This document shows, one piece after another, positions 36,197 through 44,540 of a stretch of 64,000 bases of DNA (its first letter is position 1; each line of letters opens with the position of its first letter). Source of the DNA: an uncultured Lachnospiraceae bacterium (lineage in GTDB: Bacteria > Bacillota > Clostridia > Lachnospirales > Lachnospiraceae); contig CAKRES010000005.1 of NCBI GenBank assembly GCA_934317845.1, positions 100,008 to 164,007 on the forward strand, written 5' to 3'. The notes beneath the pieces were generated by a model. The model worked only from the letters and a program-made list of their open reading frames with translations. It was not told the DNA's origin and searched no databases. A program made the translations under genes and the position numbers.

Positions 36197-37684
36197 ATGG
36201 AACGTGAAAAATTTGGTTCAAGACTGGGATTCATCCTGGTATCTGCCGGCTGTGCTGTCGGTCTTGGAAATGTCTGGAAATTTCCCTACATGTGTGGACA
36301 GTATGGAGGAGCTGCTTTTATTCTGATCTATCTGCTCTTCTTAATTATATTAGGATTCCCGATCATCATTTGTGAATTTGCAGTAGGACGAGGCAGCCAA
36401 AAAAGCTGTGCTACCTCTTTTTTAACACTTGAAAAAGAAGGAAGCCGTTTCCATTATTACGGCTACATTGGCATGGCAGGCAATTACCTGTTAATGATGT
36501 TTTATACGATGGTCGCGGGGTGGATGCTCTATTATTTCTACCGCTGCCTGACCGGAGAATTCTCTACGGGAACACTGACTTCTGAAATGATCATGCAGAA
36601 GTTTAATGATATGCTGGCATCCCCCGGCATTTTAACGTTCAGCATGATCCTGACTGTTCTGCTCTCCTTTTTTGTCTGCTCGCTTGGCGTACAAAAAGGC
36701 GTCGAAAAGGTTTCGAAATTTATGATGATCTGTCTGCTGCTACTGATCGTGGTATTAGCTATCCATTCTCTGACGTTGCCCGGTGCAATGGATGGAATAC
36801 GTTTTTATCTGATTCCTGATTTTTCCAATATGAAGAAAATCGGCATTGGAAGCGTAATTTTTGGAGCTATGTCACAGGCATTTTTTACCCTCAGTATCGG
36901 AATGGGATCTATGGCAATCTTTGGAAGCTATATGGGAAAGGATCGCAGTCTGAGTGGAGAAGCTGTAAGCATTACAGTCCTAGATACCTTTGTAGCACTA
37001 ACAGCAGGACTGATCATCATTCCAGCCTGTTTTTCGTTTGGCATTGAACCGGGATCCGGACCATCCCTTATCTTTATTACACTGCCAAACATTTTCCATC
37101 AGATGGCAGGCGGCAGGATCTGGGGAAGCTTGTTCTTTTTATTTTTAAGCTTTGCGGCACTTTCTACCGTCATTGCCGTATTTGAAAATATTATTTCCTT
37201 TGCCATTGATCTCTGGCAGTGGAGCAGAAAAAAAGCTGTTGCTGTGAATGTTGTTGCCATTGTTCTGCTTTCTATGCCATGTATTTTAGGCTTCAACCTA
37301 TGGGCAGGGATCACACCACTTGGACCGAATAGTACCATCATGGATTTTGAAGATTTTCTGGTTTCAAGCACTATCCTGCCACTTGGTTCCATCGTCTACG
37401 TGATATTCTGTACCAGTGAAAATGGCTGGGGATATGACAACTTTATCAAAGAAGCCAACAGTGGAAAAGGTCTGCACTTTCCGAAAAAGATACGCTGGTA
37501 TATGACCTATATCATTCCAGCCGTCGTCGCATTGATCTATTTAAAAGGTTACTACGATCTGTTTTCACCACTGGGACTTCGCTATCTGATCCCATGGTTT
37601 ATTGCCGCACTGGCATTTTTAGGATTGATCTTCTGGTTTGCATCCAATCCATCAAAGCACACAAAAAGGAGGAATTTCGATTGA
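36197..37684 (+). CDS. Sodium-dependent transporter, NSS (SNF) family
   Basis: Sodium-coupled amino-acid-type symporter of the LeuT/MhsT group, 495 residues, 11 or 12 membrane segments. The first helix carries the signature AVGLGNVWKFPYMCGQYGGA, including the unwound-helix sodium site. The start ATG 36197 with AAGGAAGG was chosen over an in-frame ATG 13 codons upstream. It heads a four-gene plus-strand group with a TAXI binding protein and GltS, which hints at glutamate or a related amino acid as substrate. Confidence 0.92.
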   Translation: MEREKFGSRLGFILVSAGCAVGLGNVWKFPYMCGQYGGAAFILIYLLFLIILGFPIIICEFAVGRGSQKSCATSFLTLEKEGSRFHYYGYIGMAGNYLLMMFYTMVAGWMLYYFYRCLTGEFSTGTLTSEMIMQKFNDMLASPGILTFSMILTVLLSFFVCSLGVQKGVEKVSKFMMICLLLLIVVLAIHSLTLPGAMDGIRFYLIPDFSNMKKIGIGSVIFGAMSQAFFTLSIGMGSMAIFGSYMGKDRSLSGEAVSITVLDTFVALTAGLIIIPACFSFGIEPGSGPSLIFITLPNIFHQMAGGRIWGSLFFLFLSFAALSTVIAVFENIISFAIDLWQWSRKKAVAVNVVAIVLLSMPCILGFNLWAGITPLGPNSTIMDFEDFLVSSTILPLGSIVYVIFCTSENGWGYDNFIKEANSGKGLHFPKKIRWYMTYIIPAVVALIYLKGYYDLFSPLGLRYLIPWFIAALAFLGLIFWFASNPSKHTKRRNFD

Positions 37685-38646
37685 AAAAATGGAAAAAAAC
37701 AGCTTGTTTATTTTTGAGTCTGCTCACCCTGCTCTCCTTCACTGGATGTCAGCAGCAGACCTCGATCCGGTTTGGAGCCGCCGGACTTGGTGGTAACTAC
37801 TATGCCTTTGCCACTGCATTTTCCGAACTTTGTGCAGCCAAAGACGAACCCTACACGATCGATGTCAAGTCAACGGCAGGTTCTGCTGCCAATATCCGTT
37901 TGTTAAATGGCAACTACATTGAACTTGGCATTGCGCAGATGGATCTGGTAGACGAAGCCTACCATGGCACAGGAGCTTATGAAAAAGCCGCCTGTCAGGG
38001 CTATCAGGCAATCGCCTCCCTTTATACCGAAGTCTGCCAGATCGTAGTACGTGCCGACTCTTCCATCCACTCTCTTGCCGACCTCCAGGGAAAAACGGTA
38101 AGCATTGGAGAAGCAGAATCGGGTACCGAGCGCAACGCCAAACAGATCCTTTCCTTAAGCGGTTTGAACGACAAGCTTGTTGACATGGTAAATCTTGATT
38201 ACACCGAAGCTGCCACTGCGCTTGCCACCGAAAAGATTGATGCCGCCTTCTTTACCGCCGGCTTACATCTTGCAGCACTGGAAGGATTATCGGATGACTG
38301 TGCGATCCGTTTTCTTGCCATCGATGATACCTGTGCCCAAAAGCTGAAAGCCGCCTATCCATTTTACGAAGATACCACAATTCCGGCAAATACCTACCGT
38401 GGACAGGACGAAGACATTTCCTCACTCGGCATTCCAGCCGTATTGCTGGCAAATGAAACACTTAGTGATGACACTGTAAAACAGCTGACTTCTTTCTTAT
38501 TTGCCCACGCAAGGGATCTGCAGTATTCTTTGTCCATGGATCTTCGCATCACAGAGGCAACCGCCGTGAAAGGCATCACCATTCCGTTCCATGCCGGAGC
38601 GGCAGAATACTATAAAGAAAACGGAATTGATGTTACAAAGGAATAG
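37681..38646 (+). CDS. TAXI-family solute-binding lipoprotein, TTG start
   Basis: Extracytoplasmic solute receptor of 321 residues of the TAXI type (TRAP-associated extracytoplasmic immunogenic). The lipobox LSFTGC is followed by FGAAGLGGNYYAFATAFSEL, STAGSAANIRLLNGN and DLQGKTVSIGEAESGTERNA, all family hallmarks. Translation begins at TTG 37681, which overlaps the TGA stop of the upstream gene as TTGA, with AGGAGG inside that gene; the only nearby ATG is out of frame. No TRAP membrane subunits follow, so it is an orphan receptor, perhaps serving GltS or the NSS carrier. Confidence 0.88.
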   Translation: MKKWKKTACLFLSLLTLLSFTGCQQQTSIRFGAAGLGGNYYAFATAFSELCAAKDEPYTIDVKSTAGSAANIRLLNGNYIELGIAQMDLVDEAYHGTGAYEKAACQGYQAIASLYTEVCQIVVRADSSIHSLADLQGKTVSIGEAESGTERNAKQILSLSGLNDKLVDMVNLDYTEAATALATEKIDAAFFTAGLHLAALEGLSDDCAIRFLAIDDTCAQKLKAAYPFYEDTTIPANTYRGQDEDISSLGIPAVLLANETLSDDTVKQLTSFLFAHARDLQYSLSMDLRITEATAVKGITIPFHAGAAEYYKENGIDVTKE

Positions 38647-38657
38647 AAAGGAACGTT

Positions 38658-39845
38658 ATGAACATTCATATTGATATGTATCAGACACTGGCTCTGGCAG
38701 TACTTGTGTTAATGCTGGGACAGTTTTTGAAAAAGAAAATTTATGTACTGGAGAAATTCTGTATTCCCTCTCCGGTTGTCGGCGGACTGTTATTTGCCAT
38801 TTTTACGTGCATCTGTTATGCCACCGGTATTGCAGAATTTGATTTTGATGATACACTACGGGAAGTATGTATGGTATTTTTCTTCACCTCGGTTGGTTTC
38901 CAGGCAAACTTGAAGGTATTAAAAAGCGGCGGCAGATCTATGATCATCTTTTTGGGGCTTGTGATCTTGTTGATCATCACCCAGAACCTGCTTGCCGTTG
39001 GTGTAGCAAAGTTTTTGCATTTAGATCCTCTGATCGGTATGTGTACCGGTTCCATCCCTATGGTGGGAGGACACGGAACCGCAGGAGCCTTCGGTCCGGT
39101 CTTAGAAGACTTTAGTGTCAAAGGAGCCACTACAATCTGTACTGCTGCAGCCACCTTTGGTCTTGTAGCCGGAAGCCTGATCGGCGGTCCGATCGGCCGG
39201 CGTCTGATTGAAAAAAAGAAGCTTCTTGATACGATCGTAACAGAAGATGACAGCATTTTGATCGAAGATGAGAAAAAACATGAGCGTCACACAAATATGT
39301 ACGCTGCCTCCGTATTCCAGCTTATTTTAGCGATCGGGCTCGGTACTATTTTCTCCTTCTTCTTAACGAAAACCGGAATGACATTTCCTATTTATATCGG
39401 TGCGATGATCGCTGCCGCACTGTTTCGGAATATTGGTGAATATACCGGAGCCTTCACCGTCCACATGGGTGAGATCAATGATCTTGGTGGTATCTGTCTT
39501 TCTCTGTTTCTTGGGATTGCCATGATCACCTTAAAGCTTTGGCAGCTCGCAGAGCTTGCCCTGCCGCTGATGATCCTGTTATCCGTGCAGGTGTTATTCA
39601 TGTTTTTATATACCTATTTCGTTGTCTTCCGTGTCATGGGACGCGACTACGATGCAGCGATCCTCTCTGCCGGAACCTGTGGCTTTGGAATGGGAGCAAC
39701 ACCCAATGCAATGGCAAATATGCAGGTACTTTGTGAAACGTATGCCCCATCGATCAAAGCTTATCTTTTGATCCCGTTGGTCGGAAGTTTATTTGCAGAT
39801 TTCATTAACAGTCTGACTATTACATTTTTCATCAATCTATTATAA
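38658..39845 (+). CDS. gltS: Sodium/glutamate symporter GltS
   Basis: Sodium-driven glutamate importer of 395 residues with ten or more hydrophobic segments in two inverted halves. Conserved stretches are CIPSPVVGGLLFAIF, TGSIPMVGGHGTAGAFGPVL and GFGMGATPNAMANM, the two re-entrant loops of the family. It follows the TAXI binding-protein gene by 11 bp. Confidence 0.93.
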   Translation: MNIHIDMYQTLALAVLVLMLGQFLKKKIYVLEKFCIPSPVVGGLLFAIFTCICYATGIAEFDFDDTLREVCMVFFFTSVGFQANLKVLKSGGRSMIIFLGLVILLIITQNLLAVGVAKFLHLDPLIGMCTGSIPMVGGHGTAGAFGPVLEDFSVKGATTICTAAATFGLVAGSLIGGPIGRRLIEKKKLLDTIVTEDDSILIEDEKKHERHTNMYAASVFQLILAIGLGTIFSFFLTKTGMTFPIYIGAMIAAALFRNIGEYTGAFTVHMGEINDLGGICLSLFLGIAMITLKLWQLAELALPLMILLSVQVLFMFLYTYFVVFRVMGRDYDAAILSAGTCGFGMGATPNAMANMQVLCETYAPSIKAYLLIPLVGSLFADFINSLTITFFINLL

Positions 39846-39859
39846 TTGGAGGAATTGTT

Positions 39860-40042
39860 ATGTTTGAAAAAAGGAAAAAGCATGTGCATAAATTTGATGT
39901 CACATTAGATAATGTGGCAGTGCCGGAGGTTCACACCCATGAGGAGGAGCCATCAAAAAAAAGCGCACCAAAAGACGAGGTACAGCCATCCGTAACGTAT
40001 GATTCCGTGGCAATCCCGGAAATCCACATTCGTAAAAAGTAA
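39860..40042 (+). CDS. 60-residue charged protein with internal duplication
   Basis: Small cytoplasmic-type protein with a GGAGG site eight bases before ATG 39860. It contains two copies of a short motif: DVTLDNVAVPEVHTH (about residues 14-28) and SVTYDSVAIPEIHIR (about 44-58), joined by a Glu/Lys/Pro linker. No membrane segment or metal cluster is seen. It lies 14 bp after gltS and is probably in its operon. Function unknown. Confidence 0.6.
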   Translation: MFEKRKKHVHKFDVTLDNVAVPEVHTHEEEPSKKSAPKDEVQPSVTYDSVAIPEIHIRKK

Positions 40043-40183
40043 CAGTTATGCAGTCTTGAGACACGCCCCTGTTGTGGGAGATTGGTGTTTTTGGAATATT
40101 GATGGCGGAATCGTATCTTCACAGATGTAAATAATGGGACTATCACCGCAAAGAAAGCGTGACTCCCAAAGGGAATATTTCAA

Positions 40184-41017
40184 TTAGAAAAATGCAAAAT
40201 ATAACAACACGATGATTCCAAGCACGATACGATACCATCCAAAGATCTTAAAGTCATGTTTTTTGATATAACTCATTAAGAATTTGATCACTACAACAGA
40301 TACTAAAAATGCTACAACCATTCCAAGGATCAGCACCGATAACTCGGTTGCGGAAAAATGGAACCCAAACTTCAACAGCTTTAATCCGCTTAATCCAAAC
40401 ATAACCGGAACCGCTAAGAAGAACGTAAATTCAGCTGCGGCTACACGGGATACACCGAGCAATAACGCTCCGATGATCGTGGAACCGGAACGCGAGGTTC
40501 CCGGAATGATGGATAACACCTGAAACATACCAATCCAGAATGCTGTCTTATAGGTAATGTCGGACAGATCTTTGATCTTCGGTGTTCTGGTTTTGTTCCA
40601 GTTCTCGATCACGATAAATAAAATACCATAAAAGATCAATGTAATCGCGATGACCGTTGCGGTATGTAAATGCGCCTCGATAAAGTTATCAAATAAGATC
40701 GTGACAACCGCTCCCGGAATACAGGCAACCACTGTTTTAAACCATAAAGAAAAGATATCCTTTTTTATGACCGGCTGCTCTTTATCTTTGATCTGAAACG
40801 GCCACATCTTATTCCAGAATATCACAACTACAGCAAGAATTGCGCCAAGCTGTATGATGACAAAAAACATTTCCTTAAATGCATCACTTTCCTGAAGCGA
40901 TATAAACTCATCGACCAAAAGCATATGTCCGGTGCTGCTGATTGGAAGCCACTCGGTGATTCCTTCCACAATTCCTAAAAATACTACTTTCAGGAATTCA
41001 ACTACTGATAGTGCCAT
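40184..41017 (-). CDS. uppP: Undecaprenyl-diphosphatase UppP
   Basis: Membrane phosphatase of 277 residues that recycles undecaprenyl pyrophosphate for cell-wall synthesis; overproduction gives bacitracin resistance. The catalytic motifs are GIVEGITEWLPISSTGHMLL near the N-terminus and PGTSRSGSTIIGALLLG later. ATG 41017 with AAGGAGG was chosen; the open frame upstream runs through the promoter. It is a single-gene unit with its own promoter. Confidence 0.96.
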   Translation of the reverse strand: MALSVVEFLKVVFLGIVEGITEWLPISSTGHMLLVDEFISLQESDAFKEMFFVIIQLGAILAVVVIFWNKMWPFQIKDKEQPVIKKDIFSLWFKTVVACIPGAVVTILFDNFIEAHLHTATVIAITLIFYGILFIVIENWNKTRTPKIKDLSDITYKTAFWIGMFQVLSIIPGTSRSGSTIIGALLLGVSRVAAAEFTFFLAVPVMFGLSGLKLLKFGFHFSATELSVLILGMVVAFLVSVVVIKFLMSYIKKHDFKIFGWYRIVLGIIVLLYFAFF

Positions 41018-41043
41018 ATAATGTCCTCCTTTTATTTCCAAAC

Positions 41044-41110
41044 AAAAAACCGCTTTACGGCAAACACCATCATAGACCATAATAGGTTGCTTGTCAAATA
41101 AGCGGTTTTT
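41044..41110 (-). terminator. Terminator of the J-protein gene with a promoter in its loop
   Basis: Minus-strand arms AAAACCGCTT and AAGCGGTTTT with a T-tail (TTTTTTG) enclose about 45 bases. A transcript from dnaJ carries both arms and can terminate; one starting inside the loop carries only the second arm and cannot. Confidence 0.6.
41069..41097 (-). promoter_or_regulatory. uppP promoter
   Basis: TTGACA (41092-41097) and TATGAT (41069-41074) have an exact 17-bp spacer on the minus strand. Transcription would begin near 41062, 45 bases before the uppP ATG. The promoter lies within the loop of the upstream terminator. Confidence 0.8.
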
Positions 41111-41148
41111 CTTTTCACTATATTCTGTTCGTTTTTGCTTTATGCCTG

Positions 41149-42114
41149 TCAGCCGATCATCTGCTGGTATTCTCTTAATTTTTCTCTTGCCTTCGAGCTG
41201 ATATGGCTTGGTACATCGATCTGGATGACCGCATACTGGTCTCCATGTTCATTTGGATGATTCATCCTCTGGATACCTTTGCCACGCAGACGGATCTTCG
41301 TACCGGACTGTGTTCCTTCTTTGATGTTTAACAATACATCACCATACAAGGTATGCACCTTTGTCTCTCCTCCTAATACAGCTGTCGTATAAGGAATCGT
41401 TACTGTCGTATAGACATCCTGCCCTTTCCGCTCGTAACCTTTTTTATCAAGAATATTGACCTTGATCAAAAGGTCGCCATCTGCTCCGTAAGGATTCTTC
41501 TGTCCTTTTCCTTTCAGGCGCACTGACTGTCCCTGGTTGATCCCGGCAGGAATGTGTACCTCGATCGCTGAACTTCCCGGACGTCCCTCAGAAGACAGAC
41601 GCAGCCGCTTATCACAGCCCAATGCTGCCTCCTCAAAAGTAATGGAGATCGTAGTTTCTATATCTTCCCCTTTCGTCTGCTGCCGTGCTCCGCCAAATGG
41701 ATCACTTCGCTGTCCGGACGTACGGCTGCCTCCATGGAAGAAACCTCCAAAAATATCATTCATGAAGTCATCCATGTTACCGCCCTCAAAGTGGAATGTC
41801 TGGCCTCCACTAAAACCGGAGCCAAACGGACTGCCTCCGAAACCGGAAAATCCTCCGCTATATCCACCGCCTGGATCTCCTCCCTGTTCAAATGCTGCGT
41901 GTCCAAACTGGTCATATAATTTCTTTTTCTCTTTATCGCTCAACACGGAATAGGCCTCTGAAATCTCTTTGAATTTCTGTTCCGCTTCCTTGTTTCCTGC
42001 ATTGGTATCCGGATGGTATTTTTTTGCAAGCTTTCGATAAGCACGTTTAATCGTTGCCTCATCTGCCTGCCGACTGACTCCCAACACATCGTAATAATCT
42101 TGTTTCTGTGACAT
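41149..42114 (-). CDS. Type II J-protein co-chaperone (DnaJ/CbpA-like, no zinc domain)
   Basis: Stimulates the ATPase of DnaK and presents substrates. It has 321 residues. The J domain (5-70) holds the HPD motif in [10 protein letters not shown] Gly/Phe-rich stretch runs from about 73 to 150, then two C-terminal substrate-binding barrels ([32 protein letters not shown]). The four CXXCXGXG zinc repeats of true DnaJ are missing, so it is the CbpA/type II kind. A perfect CIRCE lies over its promoter, although no dnaK, grpE or hrcA is adjacent. Confidence 0.92.
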   Translation of the reverse strand: MSQKQDYYDVLGVSRQADEATIKRAYRKLAKKYHPDTNAGNKEAEQKFKEISEAYSVLSDKEKKKLYDQFGHAAFEQGGDPGGGYSGGFSGFGGSPFGSGFSGGQTFHFEGGNMDDFMNDIFGGFFHGGSRTSGQRSDPFGGARQQTKGEDIETTISITFEEAALGCDKRLRLSSEGRPGSSAIEVHIPAGINQGQSVRLKGKGQKNPYGADGDLLIKVNILDKKGYERKGQDVYTTVTIPYTTAVLGGETKVHTLYGDVLLNIKEGTQSGTKIRLRGKGIQRMNHPNEHGDQYAVIQIDVPSHISSKAREKLREYQQMIG

Positions 42115-42209
42115 AACAGATTCCTCCTTCCTGTTATTTTCTGATAAAAACAGGAGAACTGTCCCTGCAGCTCTCCCTTATGCTCCCATCTTTTTCCTTT
42201 ACCAACTCT

Positions 42210-42238
42210 ATAGTAGCACTTTTGTTAGCACTCGTCAA
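42210..42238 (-). promoter_or_regulatory. Promoter of the J-protein gene
   Basis: TTGACG (42233-42238) and TACTAT (42210-42215) with a 17-bp spacer on the minus strand. The CIRCE operator covers the -35 and part of the spacer. Confidence 0.7.
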
Positions 42239-42251
42239 GATAGAGTGCTAA
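42225..42251. promoter_or_regulatory. CIRCE operator (HrcA binding site)
   Basis: TTAGCACTC-N9-GAGTGCTAA, an exact match to the CIRCE consensus, is bound by the heat-shock repressor HrcA in Firmicutes. It overlaps the -35 of the J-protein promoter and also the last codon of the upstream oxidoreductase gene. Confidence 0.95.
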
Positions 42252-43228
42252 TTCTTTTCTTCTTCCGGATAAGTGAGTCCCCACTGCGCCCGGATCGTAG
42301 TCATCAGATCCATGACATCCTCAGTCAGTGCAAACTGCATCTCGTCTGCTTCACCCGCTATCGCTGCTTCCATATCAACCACTTCATACTCCAATGCCTG
42401 CGCTGTTTTTCCGGCACGGACAACCTCCTGATGACCATCCTCTGTATAAGTAATAACGGCTTCCTCTCCTCTTGGATATTCATAAAGCTCAACATATGCA
42501 CGGTCAAAGGAAAGCATTCCCCGTTTTGGCTGCTTTGCATGTAAAGAAAGCAGCACCGTTGCCATTTCCTGTTCTTTATTTTTTAATAAGATACCTGCTT
42601 CCTCATCGACTCCAGACGGCGCATAGGTCACCTGTGACAGCACCTCCTCCGGTTTAGAACTCATAAAATAGCGGACAAAGGACAGCGCATATACCCCAAT
42701 ATCAAGCATTGCCCCACCTGCCAAATGACGGTTGAAAAAGCGGTTTTCCATATCATATTCTTTGTAGCTACCAAAGTTCATCTGGATCAGTTTCAGAGGA
42801 CCAAACTCGCCTGCCTGAATCCGCTTTTGCAGCTCTTTATAGATCGGCATGTGATAGATTGTCATCGCCTCAGCCAAAATGACATGATTTTCTTTTGCAA
42901 GTGCTGCAGCCTCTGCCAGCTCTTTGCTGTTTAATGTAATGGATTTTTCACAAAGAACATGTTTTCCGGCTGCCAGTGCCTGTTTCAGATACGGAAGATG
43001 CGTATTGTGCGGTGTGGAAATGTAGATCACATCCACGTTTTCATCTTCAAATACTTCCTCGATCGTGTCATATACTTTTTCAATCCCATACTGTGCCGCA
43101 AACTGCTCTGCCTTTGCTTTGGTTCGGTTGGCTACCGAATAAAGGGTTGCCCCCTGCGCTTTCATTGCTTCTGCTAACTGATGTGCGATCACACCACAAC
43201 CAAGCGTTGCCCAACGATATCGTATCAT
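42248..43228 (-). CDS. Gfo/Idh/MocA family oxidoreductase
   Basis: NAD(P)-dependent oxidoreductase, 326 residues, acting probably on a sugar or cyclitol. The Rossmann start is RWATLGCGVIAHQLAEAM, with the family motif STPHNTHLPYLKQAL and the catalytic-type EKSITLN (EKP in most members). Its ATG at 43228 overlaps the stop of glycerate kinase by 4 bp (ATGA). The upstream open frame is not used. Coupling to glycerate kinase suggests a short route of sugar-acid metabolism. Confidence 0.9.
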   Translation of the reverse strand: MIRYRWATLGCGVIAHQLAEAMKAQGATLYSVANRTKAKAEQFAAQYGIEKVYDTIEEVFEDENVDVIYISTPHNTHLPYLKQALAAGKHVLCEKSITLNSKELAEAAALAKENHVILAEAMTIYHMPIYKELQKRIQAGEFGPLKLIQMNFGSYKEYDMENRFFNRHLAGGAMLDIGVYALSFVRYFMSSKPEEVLSQVTYAPSGVDEEAGILLKNKEQEMATVLLSLHAKQPKRGMLSFDRAYVELYEYPRGEEAVITYTEDGHQEVVRAGKTAQALEYEVVDMEAAIAGEADEMQFALTEDVMDLMTTIRAQWGLTYPEEEKN

Positions 43229-44418
43229 AATTCTTCTCCTTTTTCGTAGAATGACTGAATCAGTTTCCTGATATTCTGCCCCGTTTGTGCTTTTCCCATT
43301 TCCTGTTGCAATGTTTCTTTGGTGCTTTGTTCCGTAAGTGCATAGCATCCGGCAAACAGACCACTTTTTTGACACTCCTTGGCTCCCTCGCCAAAGCAGC
43401 CGGCGATCACATAGCAAGGAATGTGATACCGCTTAGCATAGGTCGCTACCCCGGCTGGTGTTTTGCCCTGCAGCGTCTGCGCATCCAGTCTTCCTTCTCC
43501 GGTGATCACTACTTCTGCCTCTTTTATGGCGGAACAAAATTTTGTTTTTTGAAGCACCAGCTCAATCCCCGGTATCAATGTTGCATGAAAAAATAACAGG
43601 CAGGCATACCCCAGTCCTCCGGCGGCTCCTACCCCCGGTGTCCAGCGGTTTCCACCGGCAGTAAGCTCACTTGCATCACAATCTGCGATCGCCTCCACCA
43701 GATTGGCGTAGCGGTTGAGCGATGCATCCATCTGTTCCACCATAAAAGCATCCGCTCCCTTTTGCGGTCCAAATACTGCACTACAGCCCCGTTCCCCAAC
43801 CAGAGGATTGGTTACGTCACACGCTACCCAAAAAGTACAAGAGCTTAGTTCCGGCAAAGCGTCCTCATATGAAAGATCTGCAATGTCAGCGACACCGGCT
43901 GCCCCGAATGCAACCTCCTTGCCCTGCCGGTCATAAAAATGAAAACCCAATGCCTGTAACATACCTACTCCGGCATCATTGGTCGCACTTCCGCCAATTC
44001 CCAGTATCAATTCCCGGCACCCCATCTTGCAGGCATCCTTTATCAGCTCTCCCACACCATACGTTGTCGTGTACATCGGGTTTCTTTTTTCCGGTGGCAC
44101 AAGAGGAAGTCCTGCTGCCTTTGCCATTTCGATCACCGCTGTTTTTCGCCCGTCCTGCTCGTATATCGTATAAGAAGCCGATATTTTTTCCCCAAGAGGT
44201 CCTGTCACTGTCACTGTTTTTTCACTCACATGCTCCTTCTGATAAGTGAGTGCAAAAAGTGTCCCTTCTCCTCCATCCGCAACCGGGACAACAGTAACCT
44301 CTGTTTGCGGTGCCTGCTCCAAAATGGCTTCCTTTACTGCATTTCCAACCTCCAGCGATGTCATGCTTCCCTTAAAAGAATCCATTGCAACCAGAATACG
44401 TTTCTTCGCTTCCTGCAT
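43225..44418 (-). CDS. Glycerate kinase, GarK/GlxK type
   Basis: Phosphorylates glycerate (2-phosphoglycerate is usual for the GarK family), 397 residues, a normal length for the bacterial class I fold. Conserved blocks are AMDSFKGSMTSLEVGNAV, VPVADGGEGT, GIGGSATNDAGVGMLQALG and GEGRLDAQTLQGKTPAGVA. ATG 44418 follows GGAGG. It is first in a two-gene operon with the oxidoreductase and would feed sugar-acid carbon into glycolysis. Confidence 0.93.
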   Translation of the reverse strand: MQEAKKRILVAMDSFKGSMTSLEVGNAVKEAILEQAPQTEVTVVPVADGGEGTLFALTYQKEHVSEKTVTVTGPLGEKISASYTIYEQDGRKTAVIEMAKAAGLPLVPPEKRNPMYTTTYGVGELIKDACKMGCRELILGIGGSATNDAGVGMLQALGFHFYDRQGKEVAFGAAGVADIADLSYEDALPELSSCTFWVACDVTNPLVGERGCSAVFGPQKGADAFMVEQMDASLNRYANLVEAIADCDASELTAGGNRWTPGVGAAGGLGYACLLFFHATLIPGIELVLQKTKFCSAIKEAEVVITGEGRLDAQTLQGKTPAGVATYAKRYHIPCYVIAGCFGEGAKECQKSGLFAGCYALTEQSTKETLQQEMGKAQTGQNIRKLIQSFYEKGEEL

Positions 44419-44470
44419 GGTGTTCCTCCTGTCTTTTGAATGTTATCTGCACATTTGCTTCATTATAGCA

Positions 44471-44535
44471 TAAAAAATGTGTTCTGATCCGTTCCGGTAC
44501 AAAAATCATACCAGAACGACAGAACACAATTTTTC
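44471..44535 (-). terminator. Terminator of the hyp operon
   Basis: Long hairpin with outer arms TGTGTTCTG/CAGAACACA and an inner CCGTTC-GGTA/TACC-GAACG stem, followed on the minus strand by TTTTTTA. It ends the operon that finishes with the 345-residue membrane protein. Confidence 0.85.
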
Positions 44536-44540
44536 TTACA

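Noticed and set aside
40043..40183. Structured RNA or terminator after the 60-residue gene
   Set aside because: Only scattered short complementary pieces; no stable T-tailed hairpin could be drawn.
41149..42114. Canonical DnaJ
   Set aside because: The four CXXCXGXG zinc repeats are absent; it is a type II J-protein.
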